From positions 124,001 to 188,000 of the forward strand of contig JABLXH010000010.1 of assembly GCA_013178155.1 (NCBI GenBank): 64,000 nt of DNA, read 5' to 3'. The translations under genes were made by a program, and so were the position numbers. Below the pieces are notes generated by a model, which had not been told where the DNA came from, made no database searches, and worked only from the letters and a program-made list of their open reading frames with translations. Shown piece by piece: positions 50,631 to 58,683 of the stretch (the stretch's first letter is position 1; each line of letters starts with the position of its first letter). The stretch is from Armatimonadota bacterium. Lineage in GTDB: Bacteria; Armatimonadota; Zipacnadia; Zipacnadales; UBA11051.

Positions 50631-52757
50631 CTACCGCCCGAACCAGACCCCGATGAAACCCAGATGGGGCTCCAGATAGGGTAGGGCCAGGATTGCCAGA
50701 TACAGCGCCGCCGCCGCCGCGCAGCCCAGGAAGACCAGAGCCGAAATGTACTCCTGCACCCGCCCGGTCTGCAGCCGGCTACCATACTCGCCCACACGGC
50801 CCGTGAGCCAGCCAATCAGGTTGACCGCGCCATCCACGATCCACTTGTCAATGAAGCCGCAGACCGTCGCCACACCGACGCGCACGCCCCACCCGATCAG
50901 GTTCACCACACCGTCCACGATGTTGGTGTCAACCCAGCGCAGGATATTCGCCAGCAGCACCACACCGCGGACGATGACGCCCTCGTAGATGTCGTCGAAC
51001 CAGAACTTGTGCCGGGCGGCGTAATACAGCGGGTAAAGCGGCGTCTTGATCCAGCTCACCGGGATCAGGTTGAGGCGGTAGATGGCCGCCGACAGGCCCA
51101 GGCCGGCCAGGGCCATCAGGGTCGAGATGCTCGCCACCAGCCAACTGAAGCCCGCCGCCTCACCACCGCCGTGCGCCGCTGCGGCTGCGCCATGCGCTGC
51201 CCCGTGGGTGGCCTCGGCCACCGGTGGGGCATAGTGCACGAAGTGGTGGAACAGGTTGCCACCGACCCACGGCGACCCGACCCAGCCCAGGAAGACCGCA
51301 AAGACCGCCAGGATAACTAGCGGCACCGTCATCACGGCAGGGCTCTCATGAGCATGAGCGGCCTTGTCGCTGCGCGCCTCGCCCGAGAAGGTCAGGAAGC
51401 AGCAGCGGCCCATGTAGAAGGCCGTCAGGAACGCCGCCAACTCCAGGCCGATGAAGAAGACCCAGTAGACCCAGTGGGCCGCGGCGTTGTGGAAGGTGGC
51501 GGCCAGGATCTCGTCCTTGGAGAAGAACCCGGCGAAGGGGAAGATGCCGGCCAGGGCCAGCGTTCCGGCCCAGAAGGTCACGAAGGTAATCGGCGCTTTC
51601 CTGGCCAGCCCGCCCATCTTCCAGATATCCTGCTCCTCGTGGCAGGCGTGGATGACGCTGCCGGAACCCAGGAACAGCAGGGCCTTGAAGAAGGCATGGG
51701 TGATGAGGTGAAACACCCCCGCCACGAAGCCGATGGGCCCCATCGCCAGACCGACCATCATGTAGCCAAGCTGCGAGATAGTGGAGTAGGCCAGCACGCG
51801 TTTGATGTCGCTTTGCACCACGCCGATGATCGCCGCCATCAGTGCGGTGATCAGGCCGATAATCCCCACCCACAGCAGTGGCGAGATACCAAATAGCTCG
51901 CCAAACGGCAGTCCCTGCTCGGCTGTGGGCAAGTAGAAGATGGTAAACAGCCGCGCGACCATGTACACACCGGCGGCAACCATGGTGGCGGCATGGATGA
52001 GAGCGCTGACCGGCGTCGGGCCCTCCATGGCATCCGGCAGCCAGGTATGGAGTGGGAACTGAGCGCTCTTGCCGATCGCACCGCAGAACAGCAGGAAGGC
52101 GGCTATACCCAGCCACAAGAGCGGAATCTCGTGGTTTGCGGCAGCGGCAAAGACCTTGCCGAAGTGTAGCTCCGGCACATAGAAGAACAGGACCAGGATG
52201 CCGAGGGCGAAGCCGAAGTCGCCAACCCGGTTGGTGATGAAGGCCTTCTTGGCGGCCAGGTACGCCGAGCGCTTCTCGAACCAGAAGCCGATGAGCAGAT
52301 AGGAGCAGAGGCCCACCAGTTCCCAGCCGCCATAGATCATCACGAAGTTGTTGGCCAGCACCAGCATGAGCATGCAGGCGCAGAACAGCGACAGGTAGGC
52401 AAAGAACCGCTGGAAACGGGCGTCGCCGTGCATGTAGCCGATGGAGTAGACCTGGATACAGGTGGCGACGATGCTGACCATGGTCAGCATGACCGCCGCC
52501 AGCGGGTCCACGGCGTACCCGACCTCCATCGCCCGGCCACCGATGTGGCCCCAGACCGCAGTGACGTCCACGGGCGCCGCGCCCAGCAGCAGTTCCACGA
52601 GACAACCGACCGAAAACGGGATGGTCGCCGCAATGCCCGCGACTCCGATCCAGCCGACGCGTTCGCCGATACGCTTCCTCAGCGCGCTGCCAAAGAAGAT
52701 CAGCACCGCGCAGGCGGCCAGGGGGAGCAGCGGTGTTATCCAGGCAAGCTGTAACAT
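50631..52757 (-). CDS. nuoL: NADH-quinone oxidoreductase subunit L
   Basis: 708 aa, the largest antiporter-like subunit. 'NNFVMIYGGWELVGLCSYLLIGFW' (key Glu), 'HTWLPDAMEGPTPVSALIHAATMV' and 'LAYSTISQLGYMMVGL' are intact. The long C-terminal extension for the lateral helix is present, after a His/Ala-rich linker ('EATHGAAHGAAAAAHGGG'). ATG 52757 has a weak ribosome-binding site. Separated from nuoK by 84 bp containing GGGGAAC micro-repeats. Confidence 0.97.
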   Translation of the reverse strand: MLQLAWITPLLPLAACAVLIFFGSALRKRIGERVGWIGVAGIAATIPFSVGCLVELLLGAAPVDVTAVWGHIGGRAMEVGYAVDPLAAVMLTMVSIVATCIQVYSIGYMHGDARFQRFFAYLSLFCACMLMLVLANNFVMIYGGWELVGLCSYLLIGFWFEKRSAYLAAKKAFITNRVGDFGFALGILVLFFYVPELHFGKVFAAAANHEIPLLWLGIAAFLLFCGAIGKSAQFPLHTWLPDAMEGPTPVSALIHAATMVAAGVYMVARLFTIFYLPTAEQGLPFGELFGISPLLWVGIIGLITALMAAIIGVVQSDIKRVLAYSTISQLGYMMVGLAMGPIGFVAGVFHLITHAFFKALLFLGSGSVIHACHEEQDIWKMGGLARKAPITFVTFWAGTLALAGIFPFAGFFSKDEILAATFHNAAAHWVYWVFFIGLELAAFLTAFYMGRCCFLTFSGEARSDKAAHAHESPAVMTVPLVILAVFAVFLGWVGSPWVGGNLFHHFVHYAPPVAEATHGAAHGAAAAAHGGGEAAGFSWLVASISTLMALAGLGLSAAIYRLNLIPVSWIKTPLYPLYYAARHKFWFDDIYEGVIVRGVVLLANILRWVDTNIVDGVVNLIGWGVRVGVATVCGFIDKWIVDGAVNLIGWLTGRVGEYGSRLQTGRVQEYISALVFLGCAAAAALYLAILALPYLEPHLGFIGVWFGR

Positions 52758-52807
52758 TGAGACGGCGCGTCCTGTGTCCAGAGTCCTGAGCCTTACGTAG
52801 CGGCGCT

Positions 52808-52832
52808 GTTTCCGGTTCCCCGTTCCCCGTTT
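52808..52832. repeat. Short tandem micro-repeat between nuoL and nuoK
   Basis: Minus strand reads GGGGAACGGGGAACCGG, two copies of GGGGAAC plus a third diverged copy. A degenerate GGACTCTGGACACAGGAC run lies beside it (52770-52790). No protein frame is needed here; probably slippage-derived spacer. Confidence 0.55.
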
Positions 52833-52841
52833 GCGGCTGGC

Positions 52842-53171
52842 TTACCACTTCATGCTGCTGGCTTCGTCCGGGTTCAGCACGCCCATCGTGCGGTAGAGGC
52901 GCAAGATGATGGCCAGGCCCACCGCGACCTCGCACGCCGCCAGGGCGATGACCATCAGGACGAACACCTGTCCGTCCAGGACCGTGTTGATGGCCCTGTT
53001 GGGCGACAGATAGTGACTGAAAGCGACCAGGTTAATGTTGGCGGCGTTGAGCATGAGCTCGATGCCCAGCAGTGCGGCCACGGCATGGCGCCGAGTCATG
53101 ACGCCGAAGAGACCCATAGCAAAGAGCAGTCCGGCGACGACCAGATAGGCCTGCAGTGGCACCGGGCTCAT
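52842..53171 (-). CDS. nuoK: NADH-quinone oxidoreductase subunit K
   Basis: 109 aa, three helices, family length. 'LLGIELMLNAANINLVAFS' carries the conserved Glu in helix 2, and 'EVAVGLAIILRLYR' holds the second Glu. ATG 53171 overlaps the nuoJ stop (ATGA) and has GGAGAG upstream. The longer in-frame extension to 53627 is a shadow of nuoJ. Confidence 0.96.
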   Translation of the reverse strand: MSPVPLQAYLVVAGLLFAMGLFGVMTRRHAVAALLGIELMLNAANINLVAFSHYLSPNRAINTVLDGQVFVLMVIALAACEVAVGLAIILRLYRTMGVLNPDEASSMKW

Positions 53172-53749
53172 GGCTGGCTCTCCGCCTCCGGGGCCTCCGC
53201 CGCCCCGGGGTTCTCGCCCGGCTCCTGACGCGCCAGCACCAGCGCCCCGATCATGGACGCCAGCAGCACCACCGAGACAACCTCGAAGGGCAACAGGTAC
53301 TTGGTCAGCAGCAGGTGCCCGATGAGCTTGACATTGTCGCCGGCGAAGGTCGCCGGGGTGTCGCCGAAGGCCAGGGGCTGGTAGCGCGTGGTAAAGATGC
53401 CCACCAGGATGAGCGTGGCCATGAAGCCGGCGGCCAGCACCCCGCCGATGAGATGCTGGTTTTCGGCCATGATGATGCGGCCGGTATGGCGCTGCAGCAG
53501 CATCACCGCGAAGATGATGAGCACCGTGATGGCCCCGGCGTAGACCAGGATCTGCACCGCCATCAGCAGGTGTCCGGCCAGGAGGGCATACAGGCCCGCA
53601 ACTCCGCCCAGACATACCAGTAGCCACAGGCAGGCCGGGAAGACCCGCCGGGCCACGATAGTCCCCAGCCCGCCCAGCAGCGTGAGCCCGGCCACCGAGA
53701 GGAAGGCCAGGTACTCAACGTAGTTGGTATAGGGCAGTCCGAACAGCAT
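53168..53749 (-). CDS. nuoJ: NADH-quinone oxidoreductase subunit J
   Basis: 193 aa, five helices. 'MAVQILVYAGAITVLIIFAVML' is the conserved pi-bulge helix 3. The C-terminus is acidic and Pro-rich ('PGENPGAAEAPEAESQP'). ATG 53749 is the first Met giving a normal N-terminus; the ribosome-binding site is weak. It overlaps nuoK by 4 bp and follows nuoI after 85 bp containing a perfect hairpin. Confidence 0.94.
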   Translation of the reverse strand: MLFGLPYTNYVEYLAFLSVAGLTLLGGLGTIVARRVFPACLWLLVCLGGVAGLYALLAGHLLMAVQILVYAGAITVLIIFAVMLLQRHTGRIIMAENQHLIGGVLAAGFMATLILVGIFTTRYQPLAFGDTPATFAGDNVKLIGHLLLTKYLLPFEVVSVVLLASMIGALVLARQEPGENPGAAEAPEAESQP

Positions 53750-53767
53750 GTCGTTTGCCGTTGGCAG

Positions 53768-53787
53768 AGGCCGGGCTTGCCCGGCCT
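53768..53787. repeat. Perfect 20-bp palindrome between nuoJ and nuoI
   Basis: AGGCCGGGCTTGCCCGGCCT is a perfect inverted repeat with a 2-nt centre. It has no T-run and lies inside the operon, like the other nuo intergenic hairpins. Confidence 0.65.
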
Positions 53788-53834
53788 GTTGTTGTTGCCG
53801 CCTGGACCGTGTCCGGCGACGAGATGGCCCCGTC

Positions 53835-54401
53835 CTAAGCCTCCGACACGTCTTTCTTCTTCGCCGTCGGTGGCTGCAGCACCGAGCGCTCGATGGGAAC
53901 CGGCAGCAGCGGCTCGGCGATGCCCTCGCCACGGGCCTTCAGGTCGTTGATGTCGCGGATCAGCTCCTGCGGTGTGAAAGCCACATTGTGGTACTCGGGC
54001 GTCAGAGTAATCGCTCTGACCGGGCAGACCTCAACGCACAGCCAGCAGTACATGCACAAGCCGATGTCAATGTCGAAGGCCGCGGGGTGACGCTCCTTGC
54101 CCTTGCCCTGACCGATGATGTGGATGCACTTGTCCGGGCAGACATTGGCGCACGCCATGCAGGCAATGCAGCGCAGCCCACCCGGGCGCTCGGGATCATG
54201 GATGAGCGCGAAGTCGCCACGGTAGCCCGGTTTGGGCACCCACTCCTTGGCCGGATCGCGGTACGGGTACTGCCCCGTCACCTTGGGGCGCAGCCAGTTG
54301 CGCAGGGTCACCACGTGTCCCTTGATGACACTGGCGGCCCCGCCCACGATGTCGGCGAGCAGCGCCCAGGCCGACTGTGGTTGTCGCGTATTGGTGGTCA
54401 T
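53835..54401 (-). CDS. nuoI: NADH-quinone oxidoreductase subunit I
   Basis: 188 aa with two 4Fe-4S motifs, 'CIACMACANVCP' and 'CMYCWLCVEVCP', which bind clusters N6a and N6b. N-terminal amphipathic helix ('LLADIVGGAASVIKG') as in the family. The C-terminus is extended by about 40 residues. It conducts electrons between the peripheral arm and NuoB. Four bases separate it from nuoH. Confidence 0.97.
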   Translation of the reverse strand: MTTNTRQPQSAWALLADIVGGAASVIKGHVVTLRNWLRPKVTGQYPYRDPAKEWVPKPGYRGDFALIHDPERPGGLRCIACMACANVCPDKCIHIIGQGKGKERHPAAFDIDIGLCMYCWLCVEVCPVRAITLTPEYHNVAFTPQELIRDINDLKARGEGIAEPLLPVPIERSVLQPPTAKKKDVSEA

Positions 54402-54405
54402 TGCT

Positions 54406-55497
54406 CTACGCCCACCCCAGCATGATCACCGCGCACATGACCCCCAGCGCCACGAAGCCAGCCGGGATCATCAGCTTCCAGGCCAGACCCATGAGTTGGT
54501 CCACCCGCAGGCGCGGCAGCGTCCAGCGGACCCACATGACGATGAGGACAATCAGCAGCGACTTGGCCAGCAGCCAGATGATGCCCGGCAGCCGCAACGG
54601 GTCCGGATAGCCGAAGGGCGAAAGCCAGCCACCCAGGAAAAGCACCGAGAAGATCAGCGCCACCAGGAGCAGGTTACCGTATTCCGCGAGAAAGAACAGG
54701 GCAAACTTCATACCGGTGTACTCGGTGTGGAAGCCCGATACCAGCTCGCTCTCCGCCTCCGGTATGTCGAAGGGTGTGCGGTTGATCTCGGCCACGCCGG
54801 AGATGAGGAACAGGACGACTGGCAGCCACATCCACGGACGGAGGAAGTTCCAGGCGATGATACTGCCCTTCTGGTCTTCCACGATGCCCGCCAAAGACAG
54901 CGTCTCGGCCTGCAGCACCACGCACATGAGCGCCAGCAGCATGGGGATCTCGTAGCTCACCATCTGTGCCGCGCCACGGATGGCGCCCAGCAGCGACCAC
55001 TTGTTATTGGAGCCCCAGCCGCCCACGACGATGCCGATGAGGCCCATGGAGCCTACCGCAGCCATGAACAGCACACCAACCCCGGCGTCCACCTTCCCGG
55101 CCACCGTCCCGCCTTCATCCCACGGCACTACCACATAAGCCAGGGCGCTCACCGCCAGGAACAGGATGGGACCGATGGTGTGAAGGACCCGGTCCGCCTC
55201 CGCCGGGACGATGTCTTCCTTGAGCAGCAGCTTGATGACATCCACGAAAGACTGCAGGATGCCCACCGGCCCGCAGCGCGTCGGCCCGAGGCGGCTTTGG
55301 ATGTAGCCCGACACCTTGCGCTCAAGGTAGATGAACACCAGCGCGGCCAGCATGATGGCGATGATGCACAGTGCGGCGCCCACTGCCCAGGTGAGCACCT
55401 CGATGAGCAGGCGCGACAGCTCCACGGGCACTCCCCAGCCGGCCAGGAGCCCGATGAGCCAGTCCTTGATGATGACGCCGATGGTGTGGATGGACAT
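54406..55497 (-). CDS. nuoH: NADH-quinone oxidoreductase subunit H
   Basis: 363 aa, eight membrane helices. 'YLERKVSGYIQSRLGPTRCGPVG', 'KLLLKEDIVP', and 'EINRTPFDIPEAESELVSGFHTEYTGMKF' are the signature loops forming the quinone tunnel. ATG 55497 opens the frame. It follows nuoD directly; in complexes with a full peripheral arm nuoE, F and G normally lie between nuoD and nuoH, and none is here. Confidence 0.97.
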   Translation of the reverse strand: MSIHTIGVIIKDWLIGLLAGWGVPVELSRLLIEVLTWAVGAALCIIAIMLAALVFIYLERKVSGYIQSRLGPTRCGPVGILQSFVDVIKLLLKEDIVPAEADRVLHTIGPILFLAVSALAYVVVPWDEGGTVAGKVDAGVGVLFMAAVGSMGLIGIVVGGWGSNNKWSLLGAIRGAAQMVSYEIPMLLALMCVVLQAETLSLAGIVEDQKGSIIAWNFLRPWMWLPVVLFLISGVAEINRTPFDIPEAESELVSGFHTEYTGMKFALFFLAEYGNLLLVALIFSVLFLGGWLSPFGYPDPLRLPGIIWLLAKSLLIVLIVMWVRWTLPRLRVDQLMGLAWKLMIPAGFVALGVMCAVIMLGWA

Positions 55498-55570
55498 GTG
55501 CGTCGTTCTTGAGCCATGTGCGGCAGATGGGGCCGGCCAGTACCGCCCTGCGGTGCCCGGTTATGTTGCT

Positions 55571-56683
55571 CTACCGATCCACATCTCCCAGCACGATGTC
55601 TGTACTGGCGATGACGGCCACCATGTCGGCCATCCAGTGGCCCCGGCACAGCCGGTCCAGGGGGGCCAGGTTGTAGAAGGATGGCGCGCGCCAGTGCATC
55701 CGCCAGGGCTTGTCGCTGCCGTCACTGACCAGGTAGCAGCCCAGTTCGCCCCGGGGCGACTCGATGCGTTCGTAGACCTCGCCCGGCTCGACCTTCAGCC
55801 GGCGCGGCACAGGCACGTTGACCTCGCCCTCGGGCAGCCGCGCCAGGACCTGTCGCACGATCTTGATGCTCTCCCGCAGCTCGCGCGACCGCACCATGTG
55901 CCGTGACAGGCAGTCGCCGCCCTCCTCCACACAGACCTCGAAGTCCAGCTCCGGGTACAGGCTGTAACCATCCACGCGGCGCAGGTCGTAGGGCACGCCA
56001 CAGCCGCGCAGGCACGGGCCGCTGAAACCGTAGGCCAGGGCCTCCTCGGCGGTGATGGCGCCAATGCCGCGCGTGCGGGCGATGAAGATCCGGTTCTCGC
56101 TCAGCAGCGTGTCATACTCGTCCACGCGCGAGGCGAGCGCATCCATGGCCGCATGGCACTGCTCTACCCAACCGTCTGGCAGATCATTGCGCAGGCCACC
56201 GACGCGCAGGAAGTTGTACAGCAGGCGCTGGCCGGAGACCCACTCAAAGAGATCCAGAATCAGCTCACGTTCCCGGAAGCAGTACAGGAAAACGGTGGTC
56301 GCGCCGGTATCTATGCCCATGGCCCCGAAGTACAGCAGATGGCTGGCCAGGCGGTTCAGCTCCGCCATGAGCAGGCGAATGTGCTCGCACCGCGGCGTGA
56401 CCTCAATCCCCGCCAACCGCTCCACCGCCCGCACAAAGACCCACTCGTTGCACATGGCGCCGAGGTAATCAAAGCGGTCGGTGTAGCTGATGTATTGCCG
56501 GTAGTCCAGACGCTCGGCAATCTTCTCCATGGAAGAGTGCAGATAGCCGATGTCCGGATCAGCGGACACGACCCTCTCGCCGTCCAGGGTCAGAGCAACG
56601 CGCAGCACCCCGTGGGTGCTGGGGTGCTGGGGGCCCATGTTGACGATGAGCTGATCAGTTGTACCGACGTTGGCTTCGTTCAT
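55571..56683 (-). CDS. nuoD: NADH-quinone oxidoreductase subunit D
   Basis: 370 aa, 49-kDa subunit family. 'NMGPQHPSTHGVLR' with the quinone-binding His, 'DPDIGYLHSSMEKIAE', 'NEWVFVRAVERLAGIE' and the C-terminal 'DIVLGDVDR' are intact. Together with NuoB it forms the quinone site. The [NiFe]-hydrogenase-type cysteines are absent, so it is a true complex I subunit. A 70-bp gap separates it from nuoC. Confidence 0.97.
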   Translation of the reverse strand: MNEANVGTTDQLIVNMGPQHPSTHGVLRVALTLDGERVVSADPDIGYLHSSMEKIAERLDYRQYISYTDRFDYLGAMCNEWVFVRAVERLAGIEVTPRCEHIRLLMAELNRLASHLLYFGAMGIDTGATTVFLYCFRERELILDLFEWVSGQRLLYNFLRVGGLRNDLPDGWVEQCHAAMDALASRVDEYDTLLSENRIFIARTRGIGAITAEEALAYGFSGPCLRGCGVPYDLRRVDGYSLYPELDFEVCVEEGGDCLSRHMVRSRELRESIKIVRQVLARLPEGEVNVPVPRRLKVEPGEVYERIESPRGELGCYLVSDGSDKPWRMHWRAPSFYNLAPLDRLCRGHWMADMVAVIASTDIVLGDVDR

Positions 56684-56700
56684 GGATCTGGCAGACGTGA

Positions 56701-56728
56701 TCGGGAACCGAGGACTGAGAACTGATTA
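56701..56728. repeat. Degenerate micro-repeat between nuoD and nuoC
   Basis: Minus strand reads CAGTTCTCAGTCCTCGGTTCCC, a degenerate series of TCAGTYCT units, similar in style to the micro-repeats between nuoL and nuoK. Spacer without coding potential. Confidence 0.4.
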
Positions 56729-56753
56729 GGCTCCGTCACCCGGGCTTTCCGGC

Positions 56754-57338
56754 TCAGGACTCCTCCCCCTCCCCCTCCGGCGCGTGGCCCAACACCCGGA
56801 CCGGGTCCTCCCGGAGCGGGTCGGGCGCCAGGTACGGATGGTCCAGCGGATACACGTAGTCCTTGCGCAGAGGGTGGCCCACCCAGCCTTCTGGCAACAG
56901 CAGGTGTCGCATGTCCGGGTGGCCCGTAACCGTGATACCGAACATCTCCGCGTACTCGCGCTCCGGCCAGCGAGCGCCCGGATACATCACGGCCAGCGAG
57001 GCGACAGCGGGCTTGTCCTTGGGCATGTGGGCCCGCACCGTCACAATCTCGCGCCGGCTGACCAGGGAGAACCGGTAGACCACCTCCAGCGCCGTCTCGC
57101 GCTCGACTCCGCAGGCATCCACGAACAGGTGGGGCTCAGCCAGCACGCTCTCACGTAAGGCCGCGACGAAGTCCGCCAGCCGCGCGGGGGCCACTGTGAA
57201 ATCGGGCCCGTCAGCGGTCTTCCGCGCAGCGACGAGCTCGTCACCAAACCGTTCCGCCAGGGCAGCGAAGGCGGGCTCGATGCCTGGTACCCGTTCAGCT
57301 TCGGGTGCGGCCGGTTGTGGGGCCTCTTGCTCAGGCAT
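56754..57338 (-). CDS. nuoC: NADH-quinone oxidoreductase subunit C
   Basis: 194 aa, 30-kDa subunit. '[21 protein letters not shown]', '[34 protein letters not shown]' spacing and '[16 protein letters not shown]' are conserved. ATG 57338 is used; the longer frame to 57554 is a nuoB shadow. It overlaps the end of nuoB by 8 bp. NuoC and NuoD are separate genes here, unlike the fused NuoCD of enterobacteria. Confidence 0.96.
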   Translation of the reverse strand: MPEQEAPQPAAPEAERVPGIEPAFAALAERFGDELVAARKTADGPDFTVAPARLADFVAALRESVLAEPHLFVDACGVERETALEVVYRFSLVSRREIVTVRAHMPKDKPAVASLAVMYPGARWPEREYAEMFGITVTGHPDMRHLLLPEGWVGHPLRKDYVYPLDHPYLAPDPLREDPVRVLGHAPEGEGEES

Positions 57339-58049
57339 GGGTCTCCGGCTGTCCAGGCACCACGATGCGGCGGTGCCCGGCGTTGTCTGACTTGTGGCCC
57401 TCGACGACCGGGCCGTCCGCGAGCGAATCCTGGCGCATCTTCCGATGCAGAGCCAGCAGCCCATCAATAAGCTGTTCGGGGCGCGGTGGGCACCCCGGCA
57501 CGTACACGTCCACGGGCACGACCCGGTCCACGCCCTTGACCACGCTGTAGGCATGCTGGTAGAAGCGGCCGCCGCTGACGGCGCAGTTGCCCAGGGCCAG
57601 GACGTAACGCGGCTCGGGCATCTGGTGGTAGAGCTTCTCCAGCACCGGCGCCATCTTCACCGTCAGGGTGCCGGCCACGATCATCAGGCAGCCTGGCGCG
57701 GAGTGGCTCGGAAGATGATACCGAACCGGTCCAGGTCCCAGCGCGCCGCCCCGGTGGCCATCATCTCGATGGCACAGCAAGCCAGCCCAAACTGCAGGGG
57801 CCACGTGGAACACGCCCGGCTGACGTTGAGCACGCTGTCCACCAACTTCACAAACCGCACCACCGGGGGCTTGTCCTCGAAGCGGCGAGCCAGTTGCCGC
57901 ACAGGCTCCGACGGAATCCGCTGGCGGAGTCGCTCCAGGCGGAGGAGTGCCGCGAGATCCACGTCACGGACTTGCTCGAGGCGTTCCTCGATCTTGCGTT
58001 CCAGCTCACGCGGATCAAGCCGCCTGGGGTCAAAGTCTAGCGGGTCCAC
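57331..58049 (-). pseudogene. nuoB: NADH-quinone oxidoreductase subunit B, interrupted by a single-base frameshift
   Basis: The N-terminal part (GTG 58049) runs through '[11 protein letters not shown]' with two N2-cluster cysteines and '[17 protein letters not shown]', then hits TGA at 57684. The other half continues in a different frame from '[21 protein letters not shown]' through 'LGNCAVSGG' and '[16 protein letters not shown]', which hold the other cluster cysteines, to the stop at 57331. Adding one base near 57,690 gives a normal protein of about 239 aa with an unusual 70-residue N-terminal extension. All four cluster cysteines survive, so an assembly error is more likely than decay. No slippery site for programmed frameshifting is visible. 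Confidence 0.9.
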
Positions 58050-58414
58050 TCCAGGTCCCCTTTGCGCCAGGCGTAGGCCAGCCCGATCAGCAGGATGACG
58101 ATGAAGACCGCCACCTCAACCAGGGGCACAGCGCCCATGGCAGTGGCCGCCGAAAGCTGTTTGAAGACCGCGGCCCACGGGAAGAGAAAGATGGCCTCCA
58201 CGTCGAAGACCACAAAGACTAGGGCGATGAGGTAGTAGCGAGCGTAGAACTGGCTCCACGCCGGCCCAATGGGCTCCATGCCACACTCATAGACCGCCTG
58301 CTTGGCAGCATAGGGATCACTGGGCCGAAGAAGCCAGGCGGTGACCATCGCGGCCACGCCCAACGCCACGCCGAAAGTGAGGAGAACGGCCACCGGGCCG
58401 TATTCCAGCGCCAT
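58037..58414 (-). CDS. nuoA: NADH-quinone oxidoreductase subunit A
   Basis: 125 aa, three helices. '[39 protein letters not shown]' spans the conserved Cys loop and the Asp/Glu helix. ATG 58414 has AGGAG upstream; the longer frame to 58525 is leader. Its TAG overlaps the start of nuoB by 13 bp. First gene of the operon, about 175 nt after the predicted transcription start. Confidence 0.97.
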   Translation of the reverse strand: MALEYGPVAVLLTFGVALGVAAMVTAWLLRPSDPYAAKQAVYECGMEPIGPAWSQFYARYYLIALVFVVFDVEAIFLFPWAAVFKQLSAATAMGAVPLVEVAVFIVILLIGLAYAWRKGDLEWTR

Positions 58415-58594
58415 GGACGACTCCTGCGGATACTGCCTCTTGGAGGATGGTATCGGCCGACTGCCGGAGCGGGCCGGCCTCCGCCGGCGGCTGGGCAATG
58501 CCTTCAGGGCGCGGATGCCCCTCACGACCAGGCCATAACCAGACCGGGGACAGTCCTCATTGCACCTGGAAAACCCTCAGGCCATAACCCGCTC

Positions 58595-58624
58595 AGTATA
58601 GCCGGGGCACAGACCCGATGTCAA
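58595..58624 (-). promoter_or_regulatory. Sigma-70-type promoter of the nuo operon
   Basis: Minus strand -35 TTGACA (58619-58624) and -10 TATACT (58595-58600) with an 18-bp spacer, both near consensus. The leader to nuoA is about 175 nt and contains GGTTATGGCCTG twice (near 58,580 and 58,530), a possible operator or processing site. Confidence 0.8.
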
Positions 58625-58639
58625 CCGCAAGACTTACGC

Positions 58640-58683
58640 TCTAATCTCTATAATATTATATTTTCGGCTAACTAAAGAGGACA
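58640..58683 (+). promoter_or_regulatory. AT-rich promoter and start region of the URO-D-like gene
   Basis: TATAAT at 58649-58654 sits in a strikingly AT-rich run (TATAATATTATATTTTC) in an otherwise GC-rich region, followed by AAAGAGGA and the ATG at 58684. No good -35 box is seen at 16-18 bp, so it may need an activator. It lies back to back with the nuo promoter. Confidence 0.5.

Noticed and set aside
57680-57695. Programmed ribosomal frameshift in nuoB
   Set aside because: No slippery heptamer, internal Shine-Dalgarno or downstream pseudoknot is visible, and nuoB is not known to use frameshifting.
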